Positions 8,737 through 18,797 of a DNA stretch of 64,000 bases are shown here, one piece after another (position 1 is the first letter of the stretch; the number at the start of each line of letters is the position of its first letter). Position numbers and translations under genes: made by a program. Source of the stretch: Planctomycetaceae bacterium (GTDB taxonomy: Bacteria > Planctomycetota > Planctomycetia > Planctomycetales > Planctomycetaceae). The notes under the pieces are model-generated. The model ran no database searches. It was given only the letters and a program-made list of their open reading frames with translations, and was not told the DNA's origin. The stretch spans positions 1-64,000 of the forward strand of contig JAKFWA010000074.1 in the NCBI GenBank assembly GCA_021732995.1, written 5' to 3'.

Positions 8737-10125
8737 TCAACTGAGGGCTTCGCGGACGACTCGGCCGGATACATCAGTCAGGCGGAAGTCACGGCCAGCG
8801 TAGCGGTAGGTGAGGCGTTCATGATCGAGCCCCAGCAGGTGCAGTACGGTGGCGTGCAAGTCGTGAACGTGGACGCGGCCTTGGACGGCTCGAAAGCCGA
8901 ACTCGTCCGTCGCACCGTAAGCGGTGCCGCCACGAATGCCCGCTCCGGCCAGCCACATGCAATAGCCGTAATGATTGTGATCTCGGCCATTGGAACCCTC
9001 CGTCGTGGGGGTCCGTCCGAACTCGCCACCCCACATCACCAGCGTGTCTTCCAACATGCCGCGGCGCTTGAGGTCTCTCAGCAAAGCTGCCATTGGCTGA
9101 TCGATGTCGGCCGCCAGCTTGACGGTGGCATCGTTGTGATTGGAGTGCGTGTCCCACGGCTGACCGTTGCCGTAGTAGACCTGAATGAAACGCACGCCAC
9201 GTTCTGCCAGGCGGCGAGCCATCAGGCAGCCGTTCGCAAAGTGAGATGTCCCGTACTCGGCACGGATGTCGGCGGGCTCGCGGTTGATGTCGAAGGCATC
9301 AGTCGCAGCGAACTGCATGCGGAACGCGGTCTCCATCGCCTTGATGCGAGCTTCCAGAGCCGGATCGTTGTCGCGAGCGGCCGCGTGTTCGCGATCAAAG
9401 TCGCGCAGCAAATCGAGTTGCCGTCGCTGCGTCGCCGCGTCGCGAGATGCATGCCGCAGGAAGGGGATCATCTTCTGCGGATTCAGTTCCGAGTGATTGA
9501 TGTACGAGCCCTGAAACTCACCCGGCAGAAACGAGCTGCTCCACAGTTCCGCAAAACGCACCGGACGACCGGGACACAGCACGATGTAACCCGGCAGGTT
9601 TTGGTTCTCGCTGCCGAGTCCGTAGAGCATCCATGAGCCCATGCTAGGGCGTGTCGGCGTAATCGTGCCGTTGTTCATCAAGAACAACGCCGGGCCGTGA
9701 TTGGGGTTGTCGGTGTAACACCCCTTCAAGACGCAGATGTCGTCCATGAACTCGCCGAACTTCGGCAGCAACCTGCTGACCGACAGTCCGCTTTCGCCGT
9801 TCTGACGAAAGCCAAAAGGCACTGGCAACAGACCGCTCGTCGCGTTCTCCGTGCGCAACTGCACTTCCGCCGGACGCTGGCCCACGTATTTGTTGATCGC
9901 TGGCTTCTCGTCGAAGAAGTCTCCTTGAAACGGACCGCCATTCATAAAAAGATGAATGACGCGTTTGGCTCGAGGTGCGAAATGAGTCTGCTGACGCGGC
10001 GCGACCTCAGTCCCGAATGCCGACGCCAGTCCCAAGGATGCGAAGCCGCTGCCCACCGTTTGCAGAGCGACTCGCCGAGTAACAAGATCGTCAGATACAG
10101 GCTCGCGGGAGGCAGACCAGCTCAT
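8737..10125 (-). CDS. DUF1501 exported protein, sulfatase/phosphatase-like fold
   Basis: With the ATG at 10125, preceded by AGGTGA at good spacing, the protein has 462 residues. The N-terminus has a twin-arginine-like signal (TRRVALQTVGSG and a hydrophobic run), fitting Tat export. The body matches the DUF1501 family, which is distantly related to alkaline phosphatases and sulfatases: HLFMNGGPFQGDFFD, the DTHSNHND segment, GGEFGRTP, and DHNHYG near the C-terminus provide the expected metal-binding Asp and His residues. Planctomycetes carry dozens of these, usually beside a DUF1549/DUF1553 cytochrome gene; that partner is missing here. It starts the likely operon with the creatininase-family gene downstream. 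Substrate unknown, sulfated polysaccharide turnover often suggested. Confidence 0.9.
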   Translation of the reverse strand: MSWSASREPVSDDLVTRRVALQTVGSGFASLGLASAFGTEVAPRQQTHFAPRAKRVIHLFMNGGPFQGDFFDEKPAINKYVGQRPAEVQLRTENATSGLLPVPFGFRQNGESGLSVSRLLPKFGEFMDDICVLKGCYTDNPNHGPALFLMNNGTITPTRPSMGSWMLYGLGSENQNLPGYIVLCPGRPVRFAELWSSSFLPGEFQGSYINHSELNPQKMIPFLRHASRDAATQRRQLDLLRDFDREHAAARDNDPALEARIKAMETAFRMQFAATDAFDINREPADIRAEYGTSHFANGCLMARRLAERGVRFIQVYYGNGQPWDTHSNHNDATVKLAADIDQPMAALLRDLKRRGMLEDTLVMWGGEFGRTPTTEGSNGRDHNHYGYCMWLAGAGIRGGTAYGATDEFGFRAVQGRVHVHDLHATVLHLLGLDHERLTYRYAGRDFRLTDVSGRVVREALS

Positions 10126-10196
10126 GAAGTCACCTGAATGAGTTGCGGGCTCGCGGAGGCGTGAGCGCGACGGATACAGGTTGAAGAGCGGAGCGA

Positions 10197-10236
10197 CAAA
10201 AGAAAAGTCCCCGGACAACTCCTGTCATCCGGGGAC
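10197..10236 (-). terminator. Rho-independent terminator of the RND gene
   Basis: A perfect 9-bp inverted repeat (10207-10215 with 10228-10236; GTCCCCGGA/TCCGGGGAC) read on the minus strand is followed directly by TTTTCTTTTG. It lies about 55 bases downstream of the minus-strand RND permease stop and upstream of the DUF1501 start, so it separates the two transcripts. Confidence 0.88.
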
Positions 10237-10291
10237 CAATGCTGCGCCGCTTGAGATTGATAATGCCGGCCATGATACCAAAACGGCGCGC

Positions 10292-13200
10292 TCACAATTC
10301 GGGTGGGAAACTAAGAGGCGAGTGAGGCGCTGTCAAATCGGTTGAGGGCTCTGCGACACGTCTCCGCCACAGACGCTGAACGACTGCTTCTCGAGTCTCC
10401 AATGCCAGGCTGAACAGAGCCGGAACAAAGATCAATGTGAAGACAGTTGAAGCCACCAGACCGCCCAGCGTGACGCTACCCAGACCGCGATAAAGTTCAC
10501 TGCCAGCACCGGGTGCGAGGACCAGTGGCAGCAACCCAAACAGGCCAATCAACGCCGTCATGAAGATCGGACGGATACGCGTGCGGACACTTTCAACAAT
10601 CGCGGAGCGGTGATCCATGCCGTCTTCGCGAATGTGAACCAGCGCCTGCTCAACGATCAGAATCGGGTTATTCACGACGGTACCAACCAGGATGATGAAA
10701 CCGACCATCGTCAACATGTCCAGCGGTTGATACAGCCCTTGCGGGGCCAGCAGCAGGTTCAACAAGGCCAGACCGGCAAAGCCACCCACAGCACCGAGCG
10801 GAACGCTCATCATGACGATGAAGGGGTAGATCCACGATTCAAACAGGGCGGCGATCACGAGGTATGTAATGACGACTGCCAACAGAAGATTCCAGCGGAT
10901 GGCCAACCAGGTCGTGCGCAGCTTGTCCGCAGTTCCTGAAAGGTTGATCTGGTAGTCGGTTCCGATAGTCCCTTCGTTGATCAGCGGCTGGACGATCTCG
11001 GATTGAATGTTTGCCATTGCGAGTTCAATGGGAGTCTCAGCCGGTGGTGTCACTCGAATCGTGATCGCGCGCTGGCGCTCACGCCGATTGATCTGTTCAG
11101 GACCACTCCTTAAGGGGAGGTCAGCCACAGCGCCCAGCGAGACAACCTGGCCGGTACGGGTTGCGATCGGCAGGCTCTCCAGATCCTGAGTCCGCAGCGC
11201 GAACTGTTCCTGACCCATAATCGACAGATCGATCTTGTCACCACCGATGTAGAAATCTGTCGCGTAGGCACCATCCACCAGCGCATCCACGGCGTAGCCG
11301 ATTTCATCGGCCCCCAAGCCCAGGTCAGCCGCCTGTTCCCAGCGAGGGAGGGCGTGCACTTCGGGAGAGGACAGATCCAGGCTCGGAACGGGCACGGCCT
11401 GGCACCCTGGTACGACCTGCATCGCTTGTCCAAAGATTCGCCCACCGAGTCCAACGAGTTTCGTCAGCTCCGGCCCGGTGATCTCGATATCAATGGAGCG
11501 TCCGGCAGTCAGTCCCGATTCAAACAAGCTCATCTGGCTGGCAAAGCCAAACGTACCGGGAAAGACAGACACCCATTGTTGCAAGAGCGGCACGTCGCGG
11601 TGTGCCTGCAGTGGGTCCAGCGAACTCGCGCCCAAGAACAGCATCTTGCCCTGGGCCACGAAGAAGAAGTCTGCCAAAGGTGGATAATCCAGATCCTTGA
11701 TTTTGGGATCATCGAGGTCGATATCCCAATAAGGACGCGCGATCGCTTCAACACGTTGGGCCATCGTTTGCACGTGGTCGATATTGTATCCCGGCGGCGG
11801 CAGCAAAACGGCAATCACGAAGTTGCGATTCCCACCGGGGAGGTACTCGACACCGGGCATCAGGACATAGCTCAGCCCGATTGAGGCCCCCAGAAATCCC
11901 AGCACTGTGATGAGCCGCAAGCGCAGACTCGCTTGCAATGCTTCATTGATACGGACAACGAGTTCCACAAACCGTCGACCGAAGCTGTCGAGGAGAGGCA
12001 ACAAACCGAACACGGTGTGCAGTCGGGAAGGTTCCGCCCCGGCCCCTTCACCGGTTTCCCCCGCTGCAGGTTGAGTTGCACTCTTTAAGAGGCGACCGGC
12101 TGCCGTAGGAACAACGATCAACGCCACCAGCAGCGACAGCATCAGAGCGCTACTCACAGCCAAAGCGAGATCGCGGAACAGCTGCCCAACTTGATCCTGC
12201 ACGAAGAGGATGGGAACGAAAACGGCCAGGTTCGCCAGCGTCGAGGCGATGATCGCGCCCCAGACTTCATTGGTCCCTTTGACCGTCGCCGTGAGGATGT
12301 CATCGCCTTCGGCACGGTGTCGAAAGATGCTTTCCAACACGACGATAAAATTGTCGACGAGCATACCAACGGCGAATGAGATACCGGCGAGTGTCAGCAC
12401 GTTGAGTGTGCGACCCATAAAGCTGAGCATCAAGAACATGCCAATCATGCTGGTGGCAATGGCCAGCAGAATGACGAATGATGATCGCACGCTGCGGAGG
12501 AAGACGAGCAGCACGATAAACGTCAGCACCGAACCCAATAGAATGTCGTCCTTCACAACGCCGATTGACGAATTGATGTACTCGGTTTCGTCATACACCT
12601 GCGTCAATTCGAGGCCGCGTTGTTTGAGGACTCCGGCGTTAAGTTCCTTAACCGTCTGCTGGAGGCCCTGCATGACTTCCAGCACGTTGGAGCCGGTCTT
12701 GCGCTGGGCATTCAACGCGATCACCGAAGTTCCGTAGCGACGCACGATTCCAGCGGCTTTTTTGTAGCCAATCCGAACTTCCGCCACGTCGCGCACATAG
12801 ACCGGATCTCCGTCTCGATGCGCCAGGATCGTGTGCTCCACTTCTTCCTTGGTCGTGAACTTGCCAATCGTCCGCACGACCCAGCGGCGTTTGCCTTCCG
12901 CCACGTCGCCAGCCGATGTGTCTCTGTTCTTCTTGCGGAGCGCTTCGCGCATATCGGCAATCGTCAATTGCCGGGCTGCAAGCTGATGTGGGTCGACAAC
13001 GACCTGCAGCTCCTCTTCGCGACCGCCGAAGACATCGGAATTCGAAACTCCAGGAACGCGTTCCAGTCGTGGCTCAATCACTTCTTCGCAGAAGCGTCGG
13101 AGCTTTGTCAGGTCTTCTTCGTTGGGGCGCAGGTAAGCCAGTTCCGAATGCTTGTCCGCCAACTCGCGCATCCGCAAGATGGCCAGACCGGAGTTTAACG

Positions 13201-13714
13201 CGCGCTTGACGTGTTCAATCTCTGCCTTGAACTGCGGAAACTTTTGAATCGCCTCGTCGAGCTTTTCCGGCTGAGGGCTAAGCGGACTGAGAGCGAACCA
13301 GGCAATCCACTTATCATTCGCATTGGCCGACGCCACGATAGGCTGATCAGCATTCTCAGGGTACTCGCGGACCTGTCCCAAACGCGTGTTGACGTTGAGC
13401 AGCGCTTCGCTGTTCGGTGTGCCGATTGCAAATTCGAGCGTGATCTTGCCGTTCGAGTCTGAACTCTCAGAACTCATCTTTTGCAGGCCCTCGACGCTCT
13501 GCAGTTGCTCTTCCTGCTCTTGAACGATTTCGGTTTCGACTTCTTGAGGACTGGCGCCCGGCCAAGTGGTCATGACCGTGATCGCGGGGACCTCAACTTC
13601 CGGCGTAAGTTGCATGGGCATGCGATACATCGCGATCGACCCGAACATCGCGAGCATGATCACGCCGACAGAAACCTTAACCGGATTGCTGACGAACCAT
13701 TCAATGAAGGACAT
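10292..13714 (-). CDS. RND-family efflux permease (AcrB/HAE-type)
   Basis: An inner-membrane, proton-driven exporter of 1140 residues, somewhat longer than AcrB (about 1050). Residues 1-30 hold the first membrane helix of the usual N-terminus (FIEWFVSNPVKVSVGVIML), followed by TWPGASPQEVE of the porter domain; transmembrane segment 4 reads GISFAVGMLVDNFIVVLES, keeping the first of the two proton-relay Asp residues with Asn in place of the second; transmembrane segment 10 reads GFIILVGTVVNNPILIVEQ. A C-terminal extension of about 40 residues follows. RND pumps normally need a membrane-fusion protein and an outer-membrane channel; neither is adjacent, so partners must be elsewhere. It lies downstream of the Tad block on the same strand, separated by 250 bases, and ends at its own terminator. 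Substrate not predictable. Confidence 0.92.
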   Translation of the reverse strand: MSFIEWFVSNPVKVSVGVIMLAMFGSIAMYRMPMQLTPEVEVPAITVMTTWPGASPQEVETEIVQEQEEQLQSVEGLQKMSSESSDSNGKITLEFAIGTPNSEALLNVNTRLGQVREYPENADQPIVASANANDKWIAWFALSPLSPQPEKLDEAIQKFPQFKAEIEHVKRALNSGLAILRMRELADKHSELAYLRPNEEDLTKLRRFCEEVIEPRLERVPGVSNSDVFGGREEELQVVVDPHQLAARQLTIADMREALRKKNRDTSAGDVAEGKRRWVVRTIGKFTTKEEVEHTILAHRDGDPVYVRDVAEVRIGYKKAAGIVRRYGTSVIALNAQRKTGSNVLEVMQGLQQTVKELNAGVLKQRGLELTQVYDETEYINSSIGVVKDDILLGSVLTFIVLLVFLRSVRSSFVILLAIATSMIGMFLMLSFMGRTLNVLTLAGISFAVGMLVDNFIVVLESIFRHRAEGDDILTATVKGTNEVWGAIIASTLANLAVFVPILFVQDQVGQLFRDLALAVSSALMLSLLVALIVVPTAAGRLLKSATQPAAGETGEGAGAEPSRLHTVFGLLPLLDSFGRRFVELVVRINEALQASLRLRLITVLGFLGASIGLSYVLMPGVEYLPGGNRNFVIAVLLPPPGYNIDHVQTMAQRVEAIARPYWDIDLDDPKIKDLDYPPLADFFFVAQGKMLFLGASSLDPLQAHRDVPLLQQWVSVFPGTFGFASQMSLFESGLTAGRSIDIEITGPELTKLVGLGGRIFGQAMQVVPGCQAVPVPSLDLSSPEVHALPRWEQAADLGLGADEIGYAVDALVDGAYATDFYIGGDKIDLSIMGQEQFALRTQDLESLPIATRTGQVVSLGAVADLPLRSGPEQINRRERQRAITIRVTPPAETPIELAMANIQSEIVQPLINEGTIGTDYQINLSGTADKLRTTWLAIRWNLLLAVVITYLVIAALFESWIYPFIVMMSVPLGAVGGFAGLALLNLLLAPQGLYQPLDMLTMVGFIILVGTVVNNPILIVEQALVHIREDGMDHRSAIVESVRTRIRPIFMTALIGLFGLLPLVLAPGAGSELYRGLGSVTLGGLVASTVFTLIFVPALFSLALETREAVVQRLWRRRVAEPSTDLTAPHSPLSFPPEL

Positions 13715-13964
13715 AGGGCAAAGCTGATAGCGAGAGTGATGAGCAAGGCGGGAAACGAGAATCTAACACGACAGACAGGGGCCATGTCGCCAAAGACTCG
13801 CGCGAATTCTGCAACAGAGGAAGATTCGCGGCACGCCAATCGACAGATTTGCAAGGTGGTAACGATTGTGCCGTATCAAAAGGTAGAGGCCCGGCAGGTT
13901 CACTGTCAGGCCTCTGTTAACCACATGGCGTAATCGCGTCACATCAGGTCACGGCCAAAAAACA

Positions 13965-15263
13965 CTACCGCGTAAGGTTGTTGACGTTACCCATCGTTTC
14001 CGCGCCCTGAGTCACGGTATTCATACCGCCGTTATCGAAGAACGTCTGCAGTTCCAGAATGGCGGGGCCCATGAGGAACATGAACACGGCGGGCATCATG
14101 AAGAGCACCGTCGGGAACATCAGCTTGAATGAGGCCTTGTTGGCTTTCTCGTCCGTTCGCTGACGCAAGCTCTCACGCATGGTGTTGGAGTATTCGGTCA
14201 ACGCGTCCGAAATGCTGGTTCCCATGCGTTCGGACTGATTCATCAGAGTGGTGAAGGAATCCACTTCCGGCACGTCAACGCGTTCCGAGAAGTTATCCAG
14301 TGCGACACGCAGATTTCCGACTTCGGCCTGATGCACGACGATCCCCAGTTCAGCGGCCAGCACGGGGTACACGGGCTTGAGGTCTTTCGAAATGCGTTTC
14401 AGAGACTGAGGAATCGTGAGGCCCTGGCTCACGCACATGTTGAGCATGTCGAGCATGTCGGGCATGGAGCGTTCGAGTTCGCTCTTGCGAGAAGTGGCCT
14501 TGTTCTGAACTAGAATACGCGGTGCCGCCCATAGCGTGCTGGGGACCAGCAGCATGGCGCCCATCGCGAAGACTTCGAGCTGGCGCGGCACCAGTAGCAA
14601 CACAACTCCGCAAAGTAAAAAAGCAACGAACGCGATGGCGAAACGCGTCGCCGCCAGGTTCTGCATGGCGTGCGGCTGGAAGTAGCCCGCAGCTCGCAAT
14701 TCTTTCTCGACACGAACCGCGTCCGAGGTCGGAATCACACCCGCCATCGCAGGTGTCAGCGTTCCGAATGCGTAGTCGCTCGTATCGGCCGAGGGCACCT
14801 GATCCGGAGTCACCTTCGGGATTGTGTTGCCTTCGTCGAAGTCGTTCACCTCTTTGCCGAAGAGCGCGTGGTTGGACCAGGACACTCGGTAGATCGTCTC
14901 AGGCGTGGGCTGCCAGACTTTGGGTTCTGGCGGCGTCCACGGAGTCAACTTGTCGGCGTTGATGGTGGTCTTCGCGGCAATCGAAGCGTCAGCCTCGACG
15001 GGCGGAACTTCTCGGGGAACAGGCTGGCTTTGAACCAGCTTGTCCCACGGCGATGGTGGAAGTGCAGGCTCTGTGGCATTCGCAGCGACGGGGGTAGCAG
15101 CCGCAGGCTCAACTGGCGCAGGCTCGGCAGATGGATTCACGCCGAGCCGGGCTTCCAGCTCTTGCTGCTCCTGCCGCGCGACGTACCGCTTCCGCACGAT
15201 CCACAGGATCGCACAGAGAAACAGACCGCCGAAGACGTAATAGCTCACCGTAGTGGGATTCAT
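13965..15263 (-). CDS. tadC: Tad pilus/secretion inner-membrane protein TadC
   Basis: A 432-residue type II secretion F-domain protein, one of the two paralogous platform proteins of the Tad (Flp pilus) machine. It has an N-terminal membrane helix (YYVFGGLFLCAILWIV), then a long Pro/Ala/Glu-rich linker to about residue 190, then the F-domain proper: two membrane segments near 210-250, the LERSMPDMLDMLNMCVSQG signature near 268, and a last hydrophobic pair ending in FLMGPAILEL. The N-terminal helix and linker are an addition relative to typical TadC (about 300 residues). It begins 19 bases after tadB and is the last gene of the block; stop codon is TAG. Confidence 0.9.
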   Translation of the reverse strand: MNPTTVSYYVFGGLFLCAILWIVRKRYVARQEQQELEARLGVNPSAEPAPVEPAAATPVAANATEPALPPSPWDKLVQSQPVPREVPPVEADASIAAKTTINADKLTPWTPPEPKVWQPTPETIYRVSWSNHALFGKEVNDFDEGNTIPKVTPDQVPSADTSDYAFGTLTPAMAGVIPTSDAVRVEKELRAAGYFQPHAMQNLAATRFAIAFVAFLLCGVVLLLVPRQLEVFAMGAMLLVPSTLWAAPRILVQNKATSRKSELERSMPDMLDMLNMCVSQGLTIPQSLKRISKDLKPVYPVLAAELGIVVHQAEVGNLRVALDNFSERVDVPEVDSFTTLMNQSERMGTSISDALTEYSNTMRESLRQRTDEKANKASFKLMFPTVLFMMPAVFMFLMGPAILELQTFFDNGGMNTVTQGAETMGNVNNLTR

Positions 15264-15282
15264 CGTATGACCTCGAGCTTAG

Positions 15283-16149
15283 TTAGCTCCGTTGGCTGTT
15301 TCGCAGAATGTTCATGATGATGCTGGTGCCGATGATCTGCATGGCGATCGCAATCAACGTGATGTTGCGGCCCATGTCAGAACGCATCAGGCGCGGGAAG
15401 TACTCCGCGTCACGCATCGTGAAGAACGCGACGATGGCGAGCGGCAGCACGAGCATCAGCACTGCGGTCGCACGGCTACCGGTTGTGGCAGCTCGCAACC
15501 GACCCAGGAACAGCAGGCGATCGCGGATCGTTTCGGACAGGCGGGTCAACACGCTAACAAGGTCACCACCTGTCTGATGGTGAACCGACAACGCCGTGAC
15601 CAGAATATTGAGCGTCACAATACCCGTGCGATACGGCAGGTCCTGAATGGCTTGAGGCAAGTCTTCACCCATGCGCATGCGACGGGCACAGTCCTGCAGT
15701 TCGCTGCCGAGTGGTTCTGCCGTATCGTTGGCGACGATTTCCCAGCACTGCTGAATACTCCGTCCGGTTTTCGCCGCACGAGCCAGTTCGTCGATCATGG
15801 AGGGCAACTGCTGCTGCATCTTGCGCTGGCGGTTACTACGAATAATGATCGCCGCGAGAATCGGACCAACTCCGCCAAAGCCCGCCATCATGCTCGCCGT
15901 CAGGGGGTTTTCCTGAGCGATGAACGCGAGGCCGCCCACGACCAGCGCCGCGAAGAAGCTGAGGAACAGCAGCAACGACGGCGCGATCTGCATGCCGGAT
16001 TGAATCATCAACCGATCGAACGCACTGTTGATACTGTCGCTGAAATCTGTGGGTTCATCCTTGCCCGACCCGAATGTTTCCTGGTCGCGCAGGATGCCAG
16101 CAAAGTCCGGCAGGCTATCGATTGGTTTGGACAGGATGTCCGCGGACAT
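15283..16149 (-). CDS. tadB: Tad pilus/secretion inner-membrane protein TadB
   Basis: A 288-residue type II secretion F-domain protein. The hydrophobic segments (LLLFLSFFAALVVGGLAFIA near residue 60 and a second just after) precede the signature LPSMIDELARAAKTGRSIQQ near 135, and the C-terminus ends in two membrane helices. TadB and TadC form the platform on which the CpaF/TadA ATPase acts to assemble or extrude pilins. The order tadA, tadB, tadC with short gaps (65 and 19 bases) is the standard one, so co-transcription is expected. Confidence 0.92.
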   Translation of the reverse strand: MSADILSKPIDSLPDFAGILRDQETFGSGKDEPTDFSDSINSAFDRLMIQSGMQIAPSLLLFLSFFAALVVGGLAFIAQENPLTASMMAGFGGVGPILAAIIIRSNRQRKMQQQLPSMIDELARAAKTGRSIQQCWEIVANDTAEPLGSELQDCARRMRMGEDLPQAIQDLPYRTGIVTLNILVTALSVHHQTGGDLVSVLTRLSETIRDRLLFLGRLRAATTGSRATAVLMLVLPLAIVAFFTMRDAEYFPRLMRSDMGRNITLIAIAMQIIGTSIIMNILRNSQRS

Positions 16150-16214
16150 GGGCGGCTCCGAACGAAAAGTGAATTAGCAAAGAGGAACTGACTGCACGCG
16201 AGGCTCAAGACGGC

Positions 16215-17534
16215 TTAGCTGCTGGCCTTGAGTTCGCGGGCTTCGAACATGCTGGTCGGAGCTTCGAAGCCGGCGGCAGCGAGACGCTTCAGCACGGTGG
16301 GCTCGTGACCCGTCGCGAAGAACGAACCAATCGCGCGACCTTCCTGATCGATACCCTGCATGCGGTACACAAACACGTCTTCAGTGATGTAGACGCCGTT
16401 ACGCACGCCACACAGTTCCGAGATACGAGTCACTTTACGCTCACCGGTACTGAGACGCGTCAAGTGCACCATCAACTGCACGGCGGTGGAGATGTATTGG
16501 CGAGAAACCTGCGTCGGCAGTTCCACACCGGACAACGCGATCATCATTTCCAGACGATCGAGAGCGTCACGCGTGTCGTTGGAGTGCAGCGTACTCATCG
16601 AGCCATCGTGGCCCGTATTCATGGCTTGCAGCATTTCCAGCACTTCGCCGCCACGACACTCACCCACGATGATGCGGTCAGGACGCATTCGCAGGCTGTT
16701 CTTCAACAGGTCGCGTTGGGAGATTTCACCGGTGCCTTCGATGTTCGCGGGTCGCATTTCCATCGACACAACGTCGGGCTGTTGCAACTGAAGTTCTGCC
16801 GTCTGCTCGATCGTGATGACGCGTTCTGTCACCGGAATGAAACGGCTCAGGTTGTTGAGCATCGTCGTTTTACCGGAACCCGTACCGCCCGAGATGATCA
16901 TGTTCAGGCGACCGCGCACGGCCATGACCAAGAAGTCGGCCATTTCCGGCGCCAGCGTGTTGCGGGCCACCATGTCTTCGAACAACAGGGCTCGCGACTT
17001 GAAACGACGAATGGAAACCGTCGGTCCTTTCAGCGCGATCGGCGGAATCACGGCGTTAAGACGTGAACCATCCGGCAGCTTGGCGTCGACCATCGGCGAC
17101 ACTTCGTCGATACGACGACCGGCACGACCGACCAGACGGTGAATCAAGCGCAACAGGTGCGCGTCATCGGCAAAACGAATGCTCGTCGGCTGCAGCAGAC
17201 CGTTGCGTTCGATGAAGACTCGGTCCGGGCCGTTCACGAGCACGTCGGACACATCCGGGTCGTTCATCAACGGTTCCAGCGGACCGAAGCCGTAGATTTC
17301 GTCGAGGATCTCTTTGACCATCTGCTCGCGATGATCAGTCGGCAGCGCGACTTCATCCATCGAACAGAGGTGCTGAGCCAATGCCCGCAATTGCTGACGC
17401 AGTTCGGCTTCCGGCACCTTGCCCGCCTTCGACAGATCGATGGCGTCGATCATGCGGCGATGCAGGTGCGTCTTCAGCCTCTGGAACTGCTGACGAGCTT
17501 CATTGCTGGATTGAACGGGAGAGTCCGCAATCAT
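16215..17534 (-). CDS. tadA: Tad secretion ATPase CpaF/TadA
   Basis: A 439-residue hexameric secretion ATPase of the CpaF/TadA family that powers Flp pilus assembly. Residues 1-130 form the N-terminal domain with YGFGPLEPLMNDPDVSDVLVNG, followed by the RLNAVIPP and IRRF segments typical of the family. Walker A is GGTGSGKT at 216-223; the Walker B/His-box region reads IIVGECRGGEVLEMLQAM and is followed by TGHDGSMSTLHSN. All catalytic elements are intact. It sits between the TadG-like gene and tadB with short gaps. Together they suggest a working adhesive-pilus or secretion machine, though the pilin, prepilin peptidase and secretin genes are not in the window. Confidence 0.95.
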   Translation of the reverse strand: MIADSPVQSSNEARQQFQRLKTHLHRRMIDAIDLSKAGKVPEAELRQQLRALAQHLCSMDEVALPTDHREQMVKEILDEIYGFGPLEPLMNDPDVSDVLVNGPDRVFIERNGLLQPTSIRFADDAHLLRLIHRLVGRAGRRIDEVSPMVDAKLPDGSRLNAVIPPIALKGPTVSIRRFKSRALLFEDMVARNTLAPEMADFLVMAVRGRLNMIISGGTGSGKTTMLNNLSRFIPVTERVITIEQTAELQLQQPDVVSMEMRPANIEGTGEISQRDLLKNSLRMRPDRIIVGECRGGEVLEMLQAMNTGHDGSMSTLHSNDTRDALDRLEMMIALSGVELPTQVSRQYISTAVQLMVHLTRLSTGERKVTRISELCGVRNGVYITEDVFVYRMQGIDQEGRAIGSFFATGHEPTVLKRLAAAGFEAPTSMFEARELKASS

Positions 17535-17591
17535 CGTGATCTCACTTTCGTTGACTCACCGGGGAACCGCGGCGAGTCACTTCCGATCTCA

Positions 17592-18797
17592 TCAGAAGGT
17601 CAATTGCAACTTGTAGACGTACTTGTTTGGTCCAACTTGCGCGGTCAGAGGGACCAATGTTTCTTGAGCCAATACACCGGTACGAGTCGTGAGGACTCCC
17701 GGCTGGAACACCATCTTGCAGGATCCGTCCTGGCCAACACTGACATTGAGAATGCGACCGGCCACGGCTTCACGGCACGTCACGTCGCCACCTGAATACG
17801 CTTCGTAGAGCAACACAATCCGGCACTGGCCAATGAGATTGTGCAGTTCGTTCGGCATCGTGCCGGACCAGTCCGGAACGGCAGGAAATGACATCGGCCC
17901 GCGATCCAGACGGAACTCGGGCTCATCAGCGGGGAAGTCCTGCAGCGACCAGCCAGACTGCACATGCCGCAACATGTCAGACTGCAGCGTGTTCATGTTG
18001 AGACTGAAAATGTGGACGTTGGCCTTCGCCGGGTTCCCCTGATAAGCGGTGCTGGTCAGCAGGATCTCGGGGATGCCGTCAGGCTGTTGAGTGACAGTAT
18101 TCGTGGCTTCGTCGTAGCCGTTTTCATCACGTCCCTTGCGCAGTTCAATGTCTTGCTTCCATGAGGGACGTTCGCGTTTCGAATCATCCTTCAGAATCGC
18201 CATCGGCAGAATCGGAATGGGCACGCCCTGCAACGGACGAAACGCGACGATGCGGTTATCAACAGTCGCTTCCGCGCGAGCCGCCACATCGGCGCTGTTC
18301 ACTCCGCCGACACCCTGCCAGAACATGGCCACCGGATTGTCTTTGGCTCGCGTGTGCTCGCCGAGTACGACAACGCTGGTCGGATTCTCGTCCGTTTCAA
18401 TAAACAGTGTCTCGCCATCGGATTCATTCTGAATCAGCTTGCCGAAGCGAATGCTACCCTCGGGGCCGAAGTCCAGTTCCACGGCGCGACCCGCGATCGT
18501 GTTGCGTGTCGCCACTTGAAGAGCTGCCTGACGGGCTTTCTCGACTCGTAGCAGGTTGTCGGAGTTAGCTCGCAGCAGATCATCGGTCGCCAGGAATCGG
18601 CCAGCACCGAGCGCTGCCGCTTCGACTCCGGTCTGCAGTTCCGAGCGTGCGGCCTCGAGCCACAACTTGTCGAGCACCAGCGCAACGCACGACACCACAG
18701 CGACCAGCGCGACGATCACGGCGGGGGCAAAGCTGCCTCGCCGGGTCGAGCTGCTCGCAATGGAGCGGTTGTGATGATAATGCCTCGCAGCACGCAT
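17592..18797 (-). CDS. TadG-like pilus assembly protein
   Basis: About 401 residues from the ATG at 18797 (weak GGAAA ribosome site); an in-frame ATG at 18851 would add 18 residues and is not excluded. After a short basic stretch, RRGSFAPAVIVALVAVVSCVA forms the single membrane helix and is followed by DKLWLEAARSELQTGVEAAALGAGRFL, a TadE/TadG-like pseudopilin segment. The remainder is an extracytoplasmic beta-rich region without recognisable catalytic motifs. In Tad systems TadG anchors or initiates the pilus at the membrane. Its position as first gene before tadA supports the assignment; sequence divergence makes TadG versus a generic TadE/G-like protein uncertain. Confidence 0.75.
   Translation of the reverse strand: MRAARHYHHNRSIASSSTRRGSFAPAVIVALVAVVSCVALVLDKLWLEAARSELQTGVEAAALGAGRFLATDDLLRANSDNLLRVEKARQAALQVATRNTIAGRAVELDFGPEGSIRFGKLIQNESDGETLFIETDENPTSVVVLGEHTRAKDNPVAMFWQGVGGVNSADVAARAEATVDNRIVAFRPLQGVPIPILPMAILKDDSKRERPSWKQDIELRKGRDENGYDEATNTVTQQPDGIPEILLTSTAYQGNPAKANVHIFSLNMNTLQSDMLRHVQSGWSLQDFPADEPEFRLDRGPMSFPAVPDWSGTMPNELHNLIGQCRIVLLYEAYSGGDVTCREAVAGRILNVSVGQDGSCKMVFQPGVLTTRTGVLAQETLVPLTAQVGPNKYVYKLQLTF

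Noticed and set aside
15292..16191. 299-residue plus-strand frame opposite tadB
   Set aside because: Gln/His/Arg-rich shadow of a confidently assigned gene.
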